DNA from: Sulfurovum sp. NBC37-1
GTDB taxonomy: Bacteria; Campylobacterota; Campylobacteria; Campylobacterales; Sulfurovaceae
Assembly (NCBI RefSeq): GCF_000010345.1
Contig: NC_009663.1
Span: forward strand, 248,001 to 312,000
Length of the DNA stretch: 64,000 bases
Direction: 5' to 3'
Shown here: positions 1 through 7,450 of the stretch, in pieces
Position numbering within the stretch: the first letter of the stretch is position 1
Layout of the letters: every line of letters starts with the position of its first letter
Program-made: the position numbers and the translations under genes
Notes under the pieces: model-generated
The model's input: only the letters and a program-made list of their open reading frames with translations
Database searches by the model: none
What the model was told of the DNA's origin: nothing

Positions 1-1157
1 ACCAGTCGCTCAATATTGACACTGTGGACCTGTTCATCGCCGTTACTGATTCGGATGAAGCCAATCTGCTTTCTACGCTTATCGTGGAGGATGTTGTTGA
101 GGTCAAAAGAAAGATCATCAGGCTTAAAAATGATGGTTTTCTAAAAAGCCATGTTCTGGAAAAGCTCTCTATAGATTATGCGGTATTCCCGGATATCACA
201 ACCGCCAATAAAGTCAAAGCACTTTTCACCTTTCCCAAAGCAAATAATGTCAAAACTTTCCACCAGACAAAACACAAACTTATTTCCATACGGGTACAGT
301 ACGATGCGCAAATGCTTTACCGTGTTAATGAGTTTGTGAGTGATGCTGTAGCCATAGTTGGTATCGAAAGAGAAAAAACATTTTTTGTTCCCAGCAAAGA
401 TGAGCGTATTGAGAAAGGGGATCTTGTCTATCTTTTTGGTGATATGGATGCCATTGAAAATATTTCGGCCAAACTGGATGAAAAGATGCCCTCTTCTATT
501 AAGAAGATCGTTATTTTCGGTGCCAATACACTGGCTCAGAAGATCGCGAAGGCACTGTTGGACAAAAAACTGGATATCAAGATGATCGAAAAAGATATTT
601 CCCATTGCCGGGCAGCTTCGGAACTTCTGCAGGACAGGGTAACCATCATTAACTCGGCTTACGAGGATCAGCGTCTGTTCGAAGATGAGGGGCTTAAAAA
701 TGCCGATATGATCATTGCTGCGAGCCATGATGATGAAAAAAATATCGTGAAATGTATTGAAGCAAAAGAATACGGTATAGAAAAAGTCGTAGCGGTCAAT
801 AACGATAAAGCCTATTACAATCTGATGCACAAAATGGGGGTTGTGGTTGTCAGAGGCAGTAAGGCAGGTGCTCATTATGCGATCCTGGAAAAGATATCTT
901 CGAGTTCGATCGTCACGCAGAGACATTTTTGCGGAGGAAGTGGGATACTTTTCATGCGGAAGGTCTATCCCAACTCCACATTGATAGGCAAGAAGCTTGG
1001 AAATGCAAAAATAGACAGATCGATCGTTCTGCTTTTAAGAGAAGGCAAACTTTATGATTTCTCCGAGATCAGCCAGTTCGAACAGGGGGACATTGTGGTG
1101 GTCTTTGGAGAATTTGAAAACAAAGAAGAGATACAACAGTGGATATACACGCTTTAA
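1..1157 (+). CDS. trkA: Trk potassium uptake regulatory subunit TrkA (5' end outside window)
   Basis: Cytoplasmic NAD-binding gating subunit of the Trk potassium channel. The frame is open from base 3, and the residues before the first possible start (QSLNIDT at 3-23) continue the family motif LIAVTDSDEAN, so the true start lies before the window and roughly 60-70 residues are missing. The visible 384 codons hold the end of one RCK Rossmann domain, a first TrkA-C domain, a second Rossmann domain (IVIFGANTLAQKIAKALL, GxxxxA nucleotide-binding loop) and a second TrkA-C domain. The gene overlaps trkH by 19 nt, so the two are translationally coupled. Identity is secure; the open 5' end is seen directly. 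Confidence 0.93.
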   Translation, partial: QSLNIDTVDLFIAVTDSDEANLLSTLIVEDVVEVKRKIIRLKNDGFLKSHVLEKLSIDYAVFPDITTANKVKALFTFPKANNVKTFHQTKHKLISIRVQYDAQMLYRVNEFVSDAVAIVGIEREKTFFVPSKDERIEKGDLVYLFGDMDAIENISAKLDEKMPSSIKKIVIFGANTLAQKIAKALLDKKLDIKMIEKDISHCRAASELLQDRVTIINSAYEDQRLFEDEGLKNADMIIAASHDDEKNIVKCIEAKEYGIEKVVAVNNDKAYYNLMHKMGVVVVRGSKAGAHYAILEKISSSSIVTQRHFCGGSGILFMRKVYPNSTLIGKKLGNAKIDRSIVLLLREGKLYDFSEISQFEQGDIVVVFGEFENKEEIQQWIYTL

Positions 1158-2593
1158 AGAATATTTTTAAATTCGTCTCTGTGATCGGTATGGCACTGAG
1201 CCTTTTCCTTTTCACCGCGATCATTGTCGGATGGATCTATCATGAAGATATGAGCCGTTTTCTCTATTTTGATCTCACTTTGTTTTCCATCAATGCGATC
1301 ATAGTTCTGCTACTTAGAGAACACAGAATGAAACTGAGCATCAAAGGCGGTATACTTTCCGTCAATCTGATATGGGTCCTTCTGGGTGTGGCAGGAGCGG
1401 TCCCTTTTCTCCTTTATACGGGTATTACTCCGGCAGATGCCTTTTTTGAAGCAGTCAGCGGGTTCACTACCACCGGGGCTACCGTTTTCTCCGACATTGA
1501 ATCTCTGCCAAAATCAATACTCTGCCTTAGAAGCCTGATGCACTGGCTGGGTGGTATGGGGATCATCGTTCTGGGAGTAGGACTTTTCTCGCTCATCAAT
1601 CCCAGTGGGTCGATGACACTGTTCAAAGCGGAATCGACGGGGATCAAAATGGAGAAGATCACACCTAAGGTCAAAGATACCGCCATAAGATTGTGGGGTA
1701 TTTATGTGCTCTTCACTGTGGCGGATGCAATTGCTTTAAAGCTGGCAGGGATGAATATATTTGATGCTGTGAACCATGCTTTTTCTACCATATCGACAGG
1801 CGGTTTCTCAACGAAGAACGCCTCGCTGGGGTATTATGATTCCAATGTGATTATATGGATCACGACCTTTTTCATGATCATTTCCGGGATCAACTTTCTG
1901 GCACATCTGAAACTTTTCTCAACCGGCAAAGCAGACGGATATAAAAGGGAAGAGGTACTCTGGTATCTGGCTATTTTCATTGCCCTTTCACTGCTTTTGA
2001 GCAGTGTGGATATCTTTGTGGATTATGACAGTTACTTTCATGCTCTGACACATGCCTCTTTTACGGTCGCTTCCGTGCTTACTACTACAGGATTTGCCAC
2101 ACTTGACTACGAACAGTGGGGGCATATGGCGATCTCTGTGATCTTTGTAGCCATGCTGATAGGCGGAAACGCCGGCTCAACGGCAGGGGGTGTGAAAGTG
2201 ATACGTTACATTGTATTGTTCAAGAATATTTCTGTACAGTTTAAGCGAACATTGCATCCCAACGCAGTATTGGGTGTTTTCATAGACCATCAGAAGGTCT
2301 CGTCCCAGATCATCTCGTCCACAACAGGGTTCATTTTTCTTTTTGTGATGACCAATATGTTCCTGACACTTTATCTGTTCGCAAGAGGCTTCGATGCCAT
2401 GACCTCTGTATCGACCGCTCTGGCATGTGTAGGGAATATCGGGCCGGGATTTGCCCTGACTGGGCCAGCACATAATTACGGGTTCTTCTCGGATATTGAT
2501 AAAATAGTTCTTTCCATGGGGATGATCATTGGAAGGCTTGAGTTCTATACGGTATTTCTGCTTTTCAGCAGAAGTTTCTGGAAAAAGTTCTAA
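1139..2593 (+). CDS. trkH: Trk potassium transporter membrane subunit TrkH
   Basis: Inner-membrane potassium-conducting subunit, 484 aa, the usual TrkH length. Four pore-loop motifs are visible: SGFTTTGATVF, STISTGGFSTKNAS, TTTGFATLDY and a final GNIGPGF loop, with the typical C-terminal EFYTVFLLFSRSFWKKF. The GTG start lies inside the end of trkA, so the pair is one operon. After the stop a 98-nt gap holds an Fnr-like box that belongs to the next gene, which suggests that the operon ends here. Confidence 0.94.
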   Translation: MDIHALKNIFKFVSVIGMALSLFLFTAIIVGWIYHEDMSRFLYFDLTLFSINAIIVLLLREHRMKLSIKGGILSVNLIWVLLGVAGAVPFLLYTGITPADAFFEAVSGFTTTGATVFSDIESLPKSILCLRSLMHWLGGMGIIVLGVGLFSLINPSGSMTLFKAESTGIKMEKITPKVKDTAIRLWGIYVLFTVADAIALKLAGMNIFDAVNHAFSTISTGGFSTKNASLGYYDSNVIIWITTFFMIISGINFLAHLKLFSTGKADGYKREEVLWYLAIFIALSLLLSSVDIFVDYDSYFHALTHASFTVASVLTTTGFATLDYEQWGHMAISVIFVAMLIGGNAGSTAGGVKVIRYIVLFKNISVQFKRTLHPNAVLGVFIDHQKVSSQIISSTTGFIFLFVMTNMFLTLYLFARGFDAMTSVSTALACVGNIGPGFALTGPAHNYGFFSDIDKIVLSMGMIIGRLEFYTVFLLFSRSFWKKF

Positions 2594-2617
2594 GGTTTTC
2601 TTGTACCTTTCCCTAAA

Positions 2618-2631
2618 TTGACATTTATCAA
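2618..2631. promoter_or_regulatory. Fnr-like box upstream of nirF-like gene
   Basis: TTGACATTTATCAA fits TTGAY-N4-RTCAA. A -10-like TACAAT at 2655-2660 is centred 33 bp downstream, which matches a class II Crp/Fnr activation site, and the ATG follows at 2692. Which protein binds it is inferred. Confidence 0.65.
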
Positions 2632-2691
2632 CAAAGTTGTTATATATTTTTCAGTACAATAGAAGCAATTTTGTAAGATAAGGATAAATGT

Positions 2692-3792
2692 ATGAAATAT
2701 CTCCTCTCTGTACTCCTTCTGGGAACAACCTTTTTTTCGACTGCGTTAAGTGCGAAAGAAAAATATTTTGTCGTGGAGCGTGAAAGTGAATCTGTTGCCG
2801 TTATAGAAGACGGCCTGGCCAAAAGGCATATGGAACATATGCACAATATGAACCACGGGATCATCAAGTTCGACGGTGATGATGCTTACCTGATCAGTCG
2901 TGATGGCTATATTGTGAAATTCGATCCCAAAACGGAAAAGGTGGAAGCGGAGTATAAAACAAGTAAATCCGCTATCGGCTTTGTTATTGGCAAGAATTAT
3001 GTGGCTGTAGCGAACTATGATGACAAATCGGTCGATATTCTTACCCGTGACCTCAAGCCCATTGACAAGATAGTGACCGGTTCGAAGAATGTGGGTATCA
3101 AAATATACAAAGATATGATCATCTTTGCACAGATGGATAACGATAAGGTCACTGTACTTAAAGATGAAAATGCAGGAAAAGGGACACCGAAATTCAAGAT
3201 AGTCAAAGAATTCAAAGTAGGAAAGATGCCTTTTGATGCAATGATCAAGGATAATACCTATATTGTTGGCTTCTTCTTGAGTAAAGCCTTTGGTGTCATA
3301 GACCTGGATAAAATGACATACTCCCAGATCAAAGTTACGGCGGAAGACAACAAGCCTGTACTTAAAGTACCGCATTTCGGTTTCTGGTCACTCAGTGATG
3401 ACAGAACCTTTATCCCAGCTGTGGGTGACAATGCCGTGATGGTGTATGACAACAATTTCAACTTCATCAAAAATATCGAAACACAGGGTTTGCCTGTATT
3501 TACCTCGCTCAGTCCGGACAAAAAATATCTGGCAGTGACCTATTCGGGTAAGGATTTTCCGACGATCCAGATCATCGATACCAAAACGTTGAAAATAATC
3601 AAAACCTTTACATTCAAGGGGAAAGTACTGCATGTCAGATGGTCAAAGGAATATCCTTCTTTATACGTTTCAGTCAATGATGCCAACCAGGTAAATGTGA
3701 TCGATACGGATGAATGGTTCCTTGAGAGAGAGATTTTCCAGGTAAAGCATCCTTCGGGCATCTTCCTGTATGAGTCAAAAAAGAAAAAATAG
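2692..3792 (+). CDS. nirF: NirF-like / cytochrome d1-domain beta-propeller protein, heme d1 biogenesis
   Basis: 366 aa with an N-terminal signal peptide (about residues 1-21, ending SALSA) and repeated beta-propeller blades; no CxxCH, so no heme c. The N-terminal KYFVVERESESVAVIEDG and the NMNHGIIKF and YLISRDGYIVKFD segments resemble NirF, the periplasmic d1-propeller protein needed for late heme d1 synthesis. Length is close to NirF (about 390) and far below NirS or NirN. It lies more than 40 kb from the other heme d1 genes of this window (nirJ, nirE, the decarboxylase) but has the same type of Fnr-like box. A generic YVTN-type propeller remains possible. Confidence 0.72.
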   Translation: MKYLLSVLLLGTTFFSTALSAKEKYFVVERESESVAVIEDGLAKRHMEHMHNMNHGIIKFDGDDAYLISRDGYIVKFDPKTEKVEAEYKTSKSAIGFVIGKNYVAVANYDDKSVDILTRDLKPIDKIVTGSKNVGIKIYKDMIIFAQMDNDKVTVLKDENAGKGTPKFKIVKEFKVGKMPFDAMIKDNTYIVGFFLSKAFGVIDLDKMTYSQIKVTAEDNKPVLKVPHFGFWSLSDDRTFIPAVGDNAVMVYDNNFNFIKNIETQGLPVFTSLSPDKKYLAVTYSGKDFPTIQIIDTKTLKIIKTFTFKGKVLHVRWSKEYPSLYVSVNDANQVNVIDTDEWFLEREIFQVKHPSGIFLYESKKKK

Positions 3793-3795
3793 ACG

Positions 3796-4212
3796 ATGCA
3801 CAAACAGCCGTTAAAGCTTCTTTGGCTTTGGCTGTTCCCTCTTATTGTTTCAGCCAATTTCATCCATTGGATGGGTGACTACGACACGGCTCACCAAAAA
3901 GCGCTGAAAGAGCACAAACCTCTTCTTGTTCTTGTAGTCAAACAAAACTCAGCACTCTCCGGCAAGATCATTCAAACTGCTTTTATGAATAAACCTTATG
4001 TCGATATGATCAATGAGAAGATGGTTTCGGTCATTGTAACCTATGAAGGTAGCAAGAGCTACCCTGTAGAGATGTATTATACGACTGTATTTCCGACACT
4101 GTTCTTTGTTGACAGTGGGAAGGAGATTGTTTTGGGTGAACCACTTTATGGAGAAAAGATAGCACCTGTTCTACTGGAGAAAATCATAGGGTATGCAACC
4201 ACGCACCATTAA
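3796..4212 (+). CDS. Exported thioredoxin-fold protein without CxxC
   Basis: 138 aa with a hydrophobic N-terminal segment (about residues 7-20) and then a thioredoxin-like fold: KPLLVLVVKQNSAL where the CxxC helix would be, and TTVFPTLFFVDSGKE carrying the cis-proline strand. There are no cysteines at the redox position, so a role as chaperone or scaffold is more likely than disulfide exchange. It starts 3 nt after the nirF-like stop, so the two are probably co-transcribed. It resembles the thioredoxin_7/DUF255-like group; no specific function is recognised. Confidence 0.7.
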   Translation: MHKQPLKLLWLWLFPLIVSANFIHWMGDYDTAHQKALKEHKPLLVLVVKQNSALSGKIIQTAFMNKPYVDMINEKMVSVIVTYEGSKSYPVEMYYTTVFPTLFFVDSGKEIVLGEPLYGEKIAPVLLEKIIGYATTHH

Positions 4213-4232
4213 TAATAACTTGACAGTTTTTG

Positions 4233-5150
4233 CTATAGCCTGATCTGGCTTTTCAGTTCCAGCATACCCTCTTCAATTGTGTCTATCCTTCCAATTAGAA
4301 ACCCGATGACAGCTGCATTGAGTTTGGCCAGTTTTAACAGTTCGTCACTGGGGTTCTGTGTAAATTCGAGAGATCTCTCGAGGGTGATTGGTTCCCTAGA
4401 TTTTGAATAGGCAATGCCGAATGCTCCGGGATCGACTTTCATTTCTGTTACTTCATCATTCTCTACAATGGTAATGCTGCATTTGCTGAATATCTCTGGC
4501 GTGCCTTCATTTCCTTTGATGATGATCAGTTTCTTGTAACGATCTTTGTAGAGGGCGATGTACTTTTCGATGAAGGGTTTGTGGAAGGCACCGATGATGG
4601 CTGTATTGCTTTGGGTAATGCCCAGAAGTTTTTCGATGGTATTGAACGAAGAGCGTAGTCCCAGTTTGTTCCTGATCTCACTGAATGAGTAGAGTTCGGG
4701 GAAATACTCTTTTCTGTCATAGAAACGGGTATTGGCAGGCAGAGTGACATTGTCACATATCTCTTTGAGCGTGATGCCGCCTTTGGCCGGCTGCAGAAGT
4801 CCGCCATGAAGCGAGAGCATGACATCGAACTTCTGTAGATACTGTGCGGTCAACGGAAGCAGATAGGGGTTTTTTACCTTGCCGTCATAGGGGTAGCCGA
4901 ACTCGATGGAGTTGGGCAGCGGGTCATGTTTAATGAACTCGTCAAAGACCTCTATGGCTCCGGCAAATTCGTCGATGCTCTCACCTTTGACCCTCCAGCC
5001 CAGCATGAACGCTGCGACTTGTTCGGGGATCACCTCTTTTTTCAAAAAGGCACGTATAACGGTTTTCATCTCTTCTTTGCTGAGATCACGGTTGCGTTTG
5101 GGACCGGTGCCGACACACTTAAGATAAGGGAGGAACTCTTTAGAAGTCAT
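4233..5150 (-). CDS. Glycosyltransferase family 3 / TrpD2 (YbiB)-like protein
   Basis: 305 aa from the ATG at 5150, which overlaps the nrdB stop by 11 nt; an upstream start at 5174 would add eight residues. The fold is that of anthranilate phosphoribosyltransferase: a helical N-terminal domain (RAFLKKEVIPEQVAAFMLGWRVKGES) followed by an alpha/beta domain with LSLHGGLLQPAKGG. The glycine-rich PRPP loop of true TrpD (GTGGD) is not evident, which fits the YbiB/TrpD2 branch, described as nucleic-acid binding. It is translationally coupled to nrdB, so it may belong to nucleotide metabolism or the response to DNA damage; that is inference. Confidence 0.75.
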   Translation of the reverse strand: MTSKEFLPYLKCVGTGPKRNRDLSKEEMKTVIRAFLKKEVIPEQVAAFMLGWRVKGESIDEFAGAIEVFDEFIKHDPLPNSIEFGYPYDGKVKNPYLLPLTAQYLQKFDVMLSLHGGLLQPAKGGITLKEICDNVTLPANTRFYDRKEYFPELYSFSEIRNKLGLRSSFNTIEKLLGITQSNTAIIGAFHKPFIEKYIALYKDRYKKLIIIKGNEGTPEIFSKCSITIVENDEVTEMKVDPGAFGIAYSKSREPITLERSLEFTQNPSDELLKLAKLNAAVIGFLIGRIDTIEEGMLELKSQIRL

Positions 5151-6153
5151 TGAGGTCGATGCTTGACTTGGCATAGTTGGAGACGTTGCTCTCGAAGAAG
5201 TTACTTTTGACTTCGTTCATCTCCAGGTGTTTAGTGACCAGTTTCTGAAGATAGGTCGTTGCACTCTCGTCAAAAATGGGATCGAGTCCGATTTTTTTGA
5301 GGCGGTCGTTGGCATAATTGTAAACAGTCTGCTCCATCAACTCATGCGTTACCCCCATAATAGGGAACTGGTCAAGAAGATAGTGCCCGTACTCCAGTTC
5401 GATCTTGACGGCATCTTGTATCATCTTATAGGCTGCATCGATGGTGGATGTTGCGATATTGTTCTCTTTCTGGATGGTCTTGAAGATATTTGCAAAGAGT
5501 GGAAGGTGGGTGTTGAGCTCGTCTCTTGCGATGAATTTGATCATATCCCGTGCACCGGGTACTTTGTCCCCCAGCAGGTAGATGTAGGAGAAACCGAGCA
5601 GGAAGTAGATCCCCTCGAGGTTCACACTTGCCATGGCGGAGAGCAGCATCTTGTCCGCAGAACCCCCGTCGATATATTTGGCGAACTGTTCGGCGACCTG
5701 CAGGTTCTTTTTGTTGAGGGCGGCGTCATACTTGTAGAGGTTGAAAACTTCCTCTGAATTCCCGCAGGCATCGAGCAGTACCGCATAGGATTTGGAGTGG
5801 TTGACTTCCTGCATGATCTGCAGCGAGATGACCGATTTGACCAGACGGTTGTTTGCCAACCGTCTGAAGTCACTGAGGTACTCCTCCTGTGCGGAGTCGT
5901 TGAAACTCAGCTGTGCGAAGGTCATTTTGTAGATGGACTGCTCATTATCCGTAAGCGCTTCGAAATTTTTCTTTTCAGTACTGGTATTGACTTCGGAAGG
6001 AAACCAGGTATTGGCATTCATCAGATCATAAATATTGCTGTCCCATCGGTATTTGGAACGGTTGAAGTCGACGAAACCTGTCGGGGAGCCGCCATAGATC
6101 TTCTCATCGAGTATCTCTTCACCCTGTGGGTTGTAGTAGTGCTTGACATCCAT
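5140..6153 (-). CDS. nrdB: Class Ia ribonucleoside-diphosphate reductase beta subunit
   Basis: 337 aa. NrdB carries the di-iron/tyrosyl radical cofactor that starts catalysis in NrdA during aerobic dNTP synthesis. Visible ligand motifs include QEVNHSKSYAVLL (Glu and His ligands next to the radical tyrosine) and SVNLEGIYFLLGF with ARDELNTHLPLF (second Glu/Glu/His set). nrdA is not in the window. The start has GGAG upstream. A -10-like TAAAAT (complement of 6184-6189) is centred exactly 32 bp from the Fnr-like box at 6212-6225, so this oxygen-dependent enzyme also seems to be under Fnr-type control. Confidence 0.93.
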   Translation of the reverse strand: MDVKHYYNPQGEEILDEKIYGGSPTGFVDFNRSKYRWDSNIYDLMNANTWFPSEVNTSTEKKNFEALTDNEQSIYKMTFAQLSFNDSAQEEYLSDFRRLANNRLVKSVISLQIMQEVNHSKSYAVLLDACGNSEEVFNLYKYDAALNKKNLQVAEQFAKYIDGGSADKMLLSAMASVNLEGIYFLLGFSYIYLLGDKVPGARDMIKFIARDELNTHLPLFANIFKTIQKENNIATSTIDAAYKMIQDAVKIELEYGHYLLDQFPIMGVTHELMEQTVYNYANDRLKKIGLDPIFDESATTYLQKLVTKHLEMNEVKSNFFESNVSNYAKSSIDLNDF

Positions 6154-6211
6154 ATATTTATTCTCCAGTCATATAAATATACCATTTTACCTTTTTAATT
6201 TTCTAAATGTG

Positions 6212-6225
6212 TTGATAATTGTCAA
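6212..6225. promoter_or_regulatory. Fnr-like box, nrdB side of divergent promoter
   Basis: TTGATAATTGTCAA fits TTGAY-N4-RTCAA. The minus-strand hexamer TAAAAT (6184-6189) is centred 32 bp away toward nrdB. A second box lies 16 bp further on and faces gap. Confidence 0.62.
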
Positions 6226-6227
6226 TT

Positions 6228-6241
6228 TTGATACTTGTCAA
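6228..6241. promoter_or_regulatory. Fnr-like box, gap side of divergent promoter
   Basis: TTGATACTTGTCAA. The plus-strand TATAAT at 6264-6269 is centred 32 bp downstream. That promoter would start transcription almost at the gap ATG (6277). Confidence 0.65.
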
Positions 6242-6276
6242 TGGTAAGTGTATGGATTTTGACTATAATCCATGGC

Positions 6277-7308
6277 ATGAAAAAAGATCAAAAGATACGT
6301 ATCTTCATTAACGGATTCGGACGTATAGGTAGAAGTGCAGCACGTATTCTACTTGAAGATGAGAGCTTTGAACTGGTCGGTATCAATGATCTTTACAATC
6401 ATGAACAGATGGCCTATCTTTTAAAGTATGATTCCCTTTATGGTATATTGAAGCATACTGTCAGCCTGAATAACGGAACACTTATTATCGATGGGTCTCC
6501 CGTGAAGCTTTTTTGCGAGAGAGACCCTACGAGAATGGATCTTCACTCTTTGAATGTGGATGTTGTTCTGCAGTGCAGCGGTATGTTTCTGACAACACAC
6601 TCCAATCTGCCATTGATCGGGAACGGAGCCAAAAGGGTTATCGTCTCTGCACCCATGACGGATGATACCCCGACCTATATATTTGGTGTGAATCATCGGG
6701 AGTACAGGCAGGAGTCCATCATCTCCAACTCCAGTTGTTCGGCCAACGCCATTGTCCCCCTTTTTAAGATCATAGACGGTCATTTTGGGATCGATGCTGC
6801 AATGATGAGTATGTACCACAGTTATACGGCATATCAGAATCTGCTTGACGGAAAACACTATTCCAAAGATATACGCAGGACACGTTCGGCTACACAGAAT
6901 ATCATTCCTCTCCTCAGCAGTGCTGCCGAGGCCACCGGGTACTTTTTCCCGCATCTAAAGGATCGAATGTATGCAAAAAGCATTCGTGTGCCCATCCCCG
7001 GTACCACGCTGTATGCATTGGATATCAGGATCAAAAAAGAGACGACTGTCGAAGAGGTAAATGAGATACTCTTGCAGGAGGCAGAAACAGCGTATTCCCA
7101 TATACTGGACGCAACGGCATTTCCCCGATCTTCCGAGGAATATGTACAAAACCCCTACAGTGCTGTAGTGAACCTCCCCTTTACTGCTATTGTGGGAGAT
7201 GATCTTCTCAGGATCTCCGCCTGGCAGGATAATGAGTATGGCTATGCCAAAAGACTGGTAGATATAGCAAAGTATCTTGGTTATTCAGATGCTTCTATAG
7301 CACAATAG
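6277..7308 (+). CDS. gap: Divergent glyceraldehyde-3-phosphate dehydrogenase
   Basis: 343 aa from the ATG at 6277; the frame is open to 6235, but residues before this Met match nothing and would cover the promoter. The NAD fold starts INGFGRIGR. The catalytic Cys lies in SNSSCSANAIVPL (usually SNASCTTN) and the His in MYHSYTAYQNLLDG (usually VHSYTATQ). DNEYGYAKRLVD near the end is conserved. The changed active-site neighbourhood marks it as a side branch, perhaps not the main glycolytic or gluconeogenic enzyme. The TATAAT ends 7 nt before the ATG and there is no Shine-Dalgarno sequence, so a leaderless transcript is plausible. Confidence 0.85.
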   Translation: MKKDQKIRIFINGFGRIGRSAARILLEDESFELVGINDLYNHEQMAYLLKYDSLYGILKHTVSLNNGTLIIDGSPVKLFCERDPTRMDLHSLNVDVVLQCSGMFLTTHSNLPLIGNGAKRVIVSAPMTDDTPTYIFGVNHREYRQESIISNSSCSANAIVPLFKIIDGHFGIDAAMMSMYHSYTAYQNLLDGKHYSKDIRRTRSATQNIIPLLSSAAEATGYFFPHLKDRMYAKSIRVPIPGTTLYALDIRIKKETTVEEVNEILLQEAETAYSHILDATAFPRSSEEYVQNPYSAVVNLPFTAIVGDDLLRISAWQDNEYGYAKRLVDIAKYLGYSDASIAQ

Positions 7309-7321
7309 TCAATTAATTTTA

Positions 7322-7335
7322 TTGATCTCCATCAA
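7322..7335. promoter_or_regulatory. Fnr-like box, distal site before nrdD
   Basis: TTGATCTCCATCAA, 14 nt after the gap stop. No -10 hexamer lies at the usual distance on either strand, so it may be an accessory upstream site for the box at 7380. Confidence 0.5.
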
Positions 7336-7379
7336 AAAGTAGCAGTAAAAAACAGACTGTCAAGAAGATATTGAATTTA

Positions 7380-7393
7380 TTGACAATTGTCAA
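7380..7393. promoter_or_regulatory. Fnr-like box, proximal site of the nrdD operon
   Basis: TTGACAATTGTCAA is a perfect palindrome. TATAAT at 7416-7421 is centred 32 bp downstream, giving class II geometry for an operon that is needed without oxygen. Confidence 0.72.
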
Positions 7394-7450
7394 ACCATTT
7401 TTTTACAGCTTCTATTATAATACCGGCATGTTGTACCAGGAGCAGAACTT

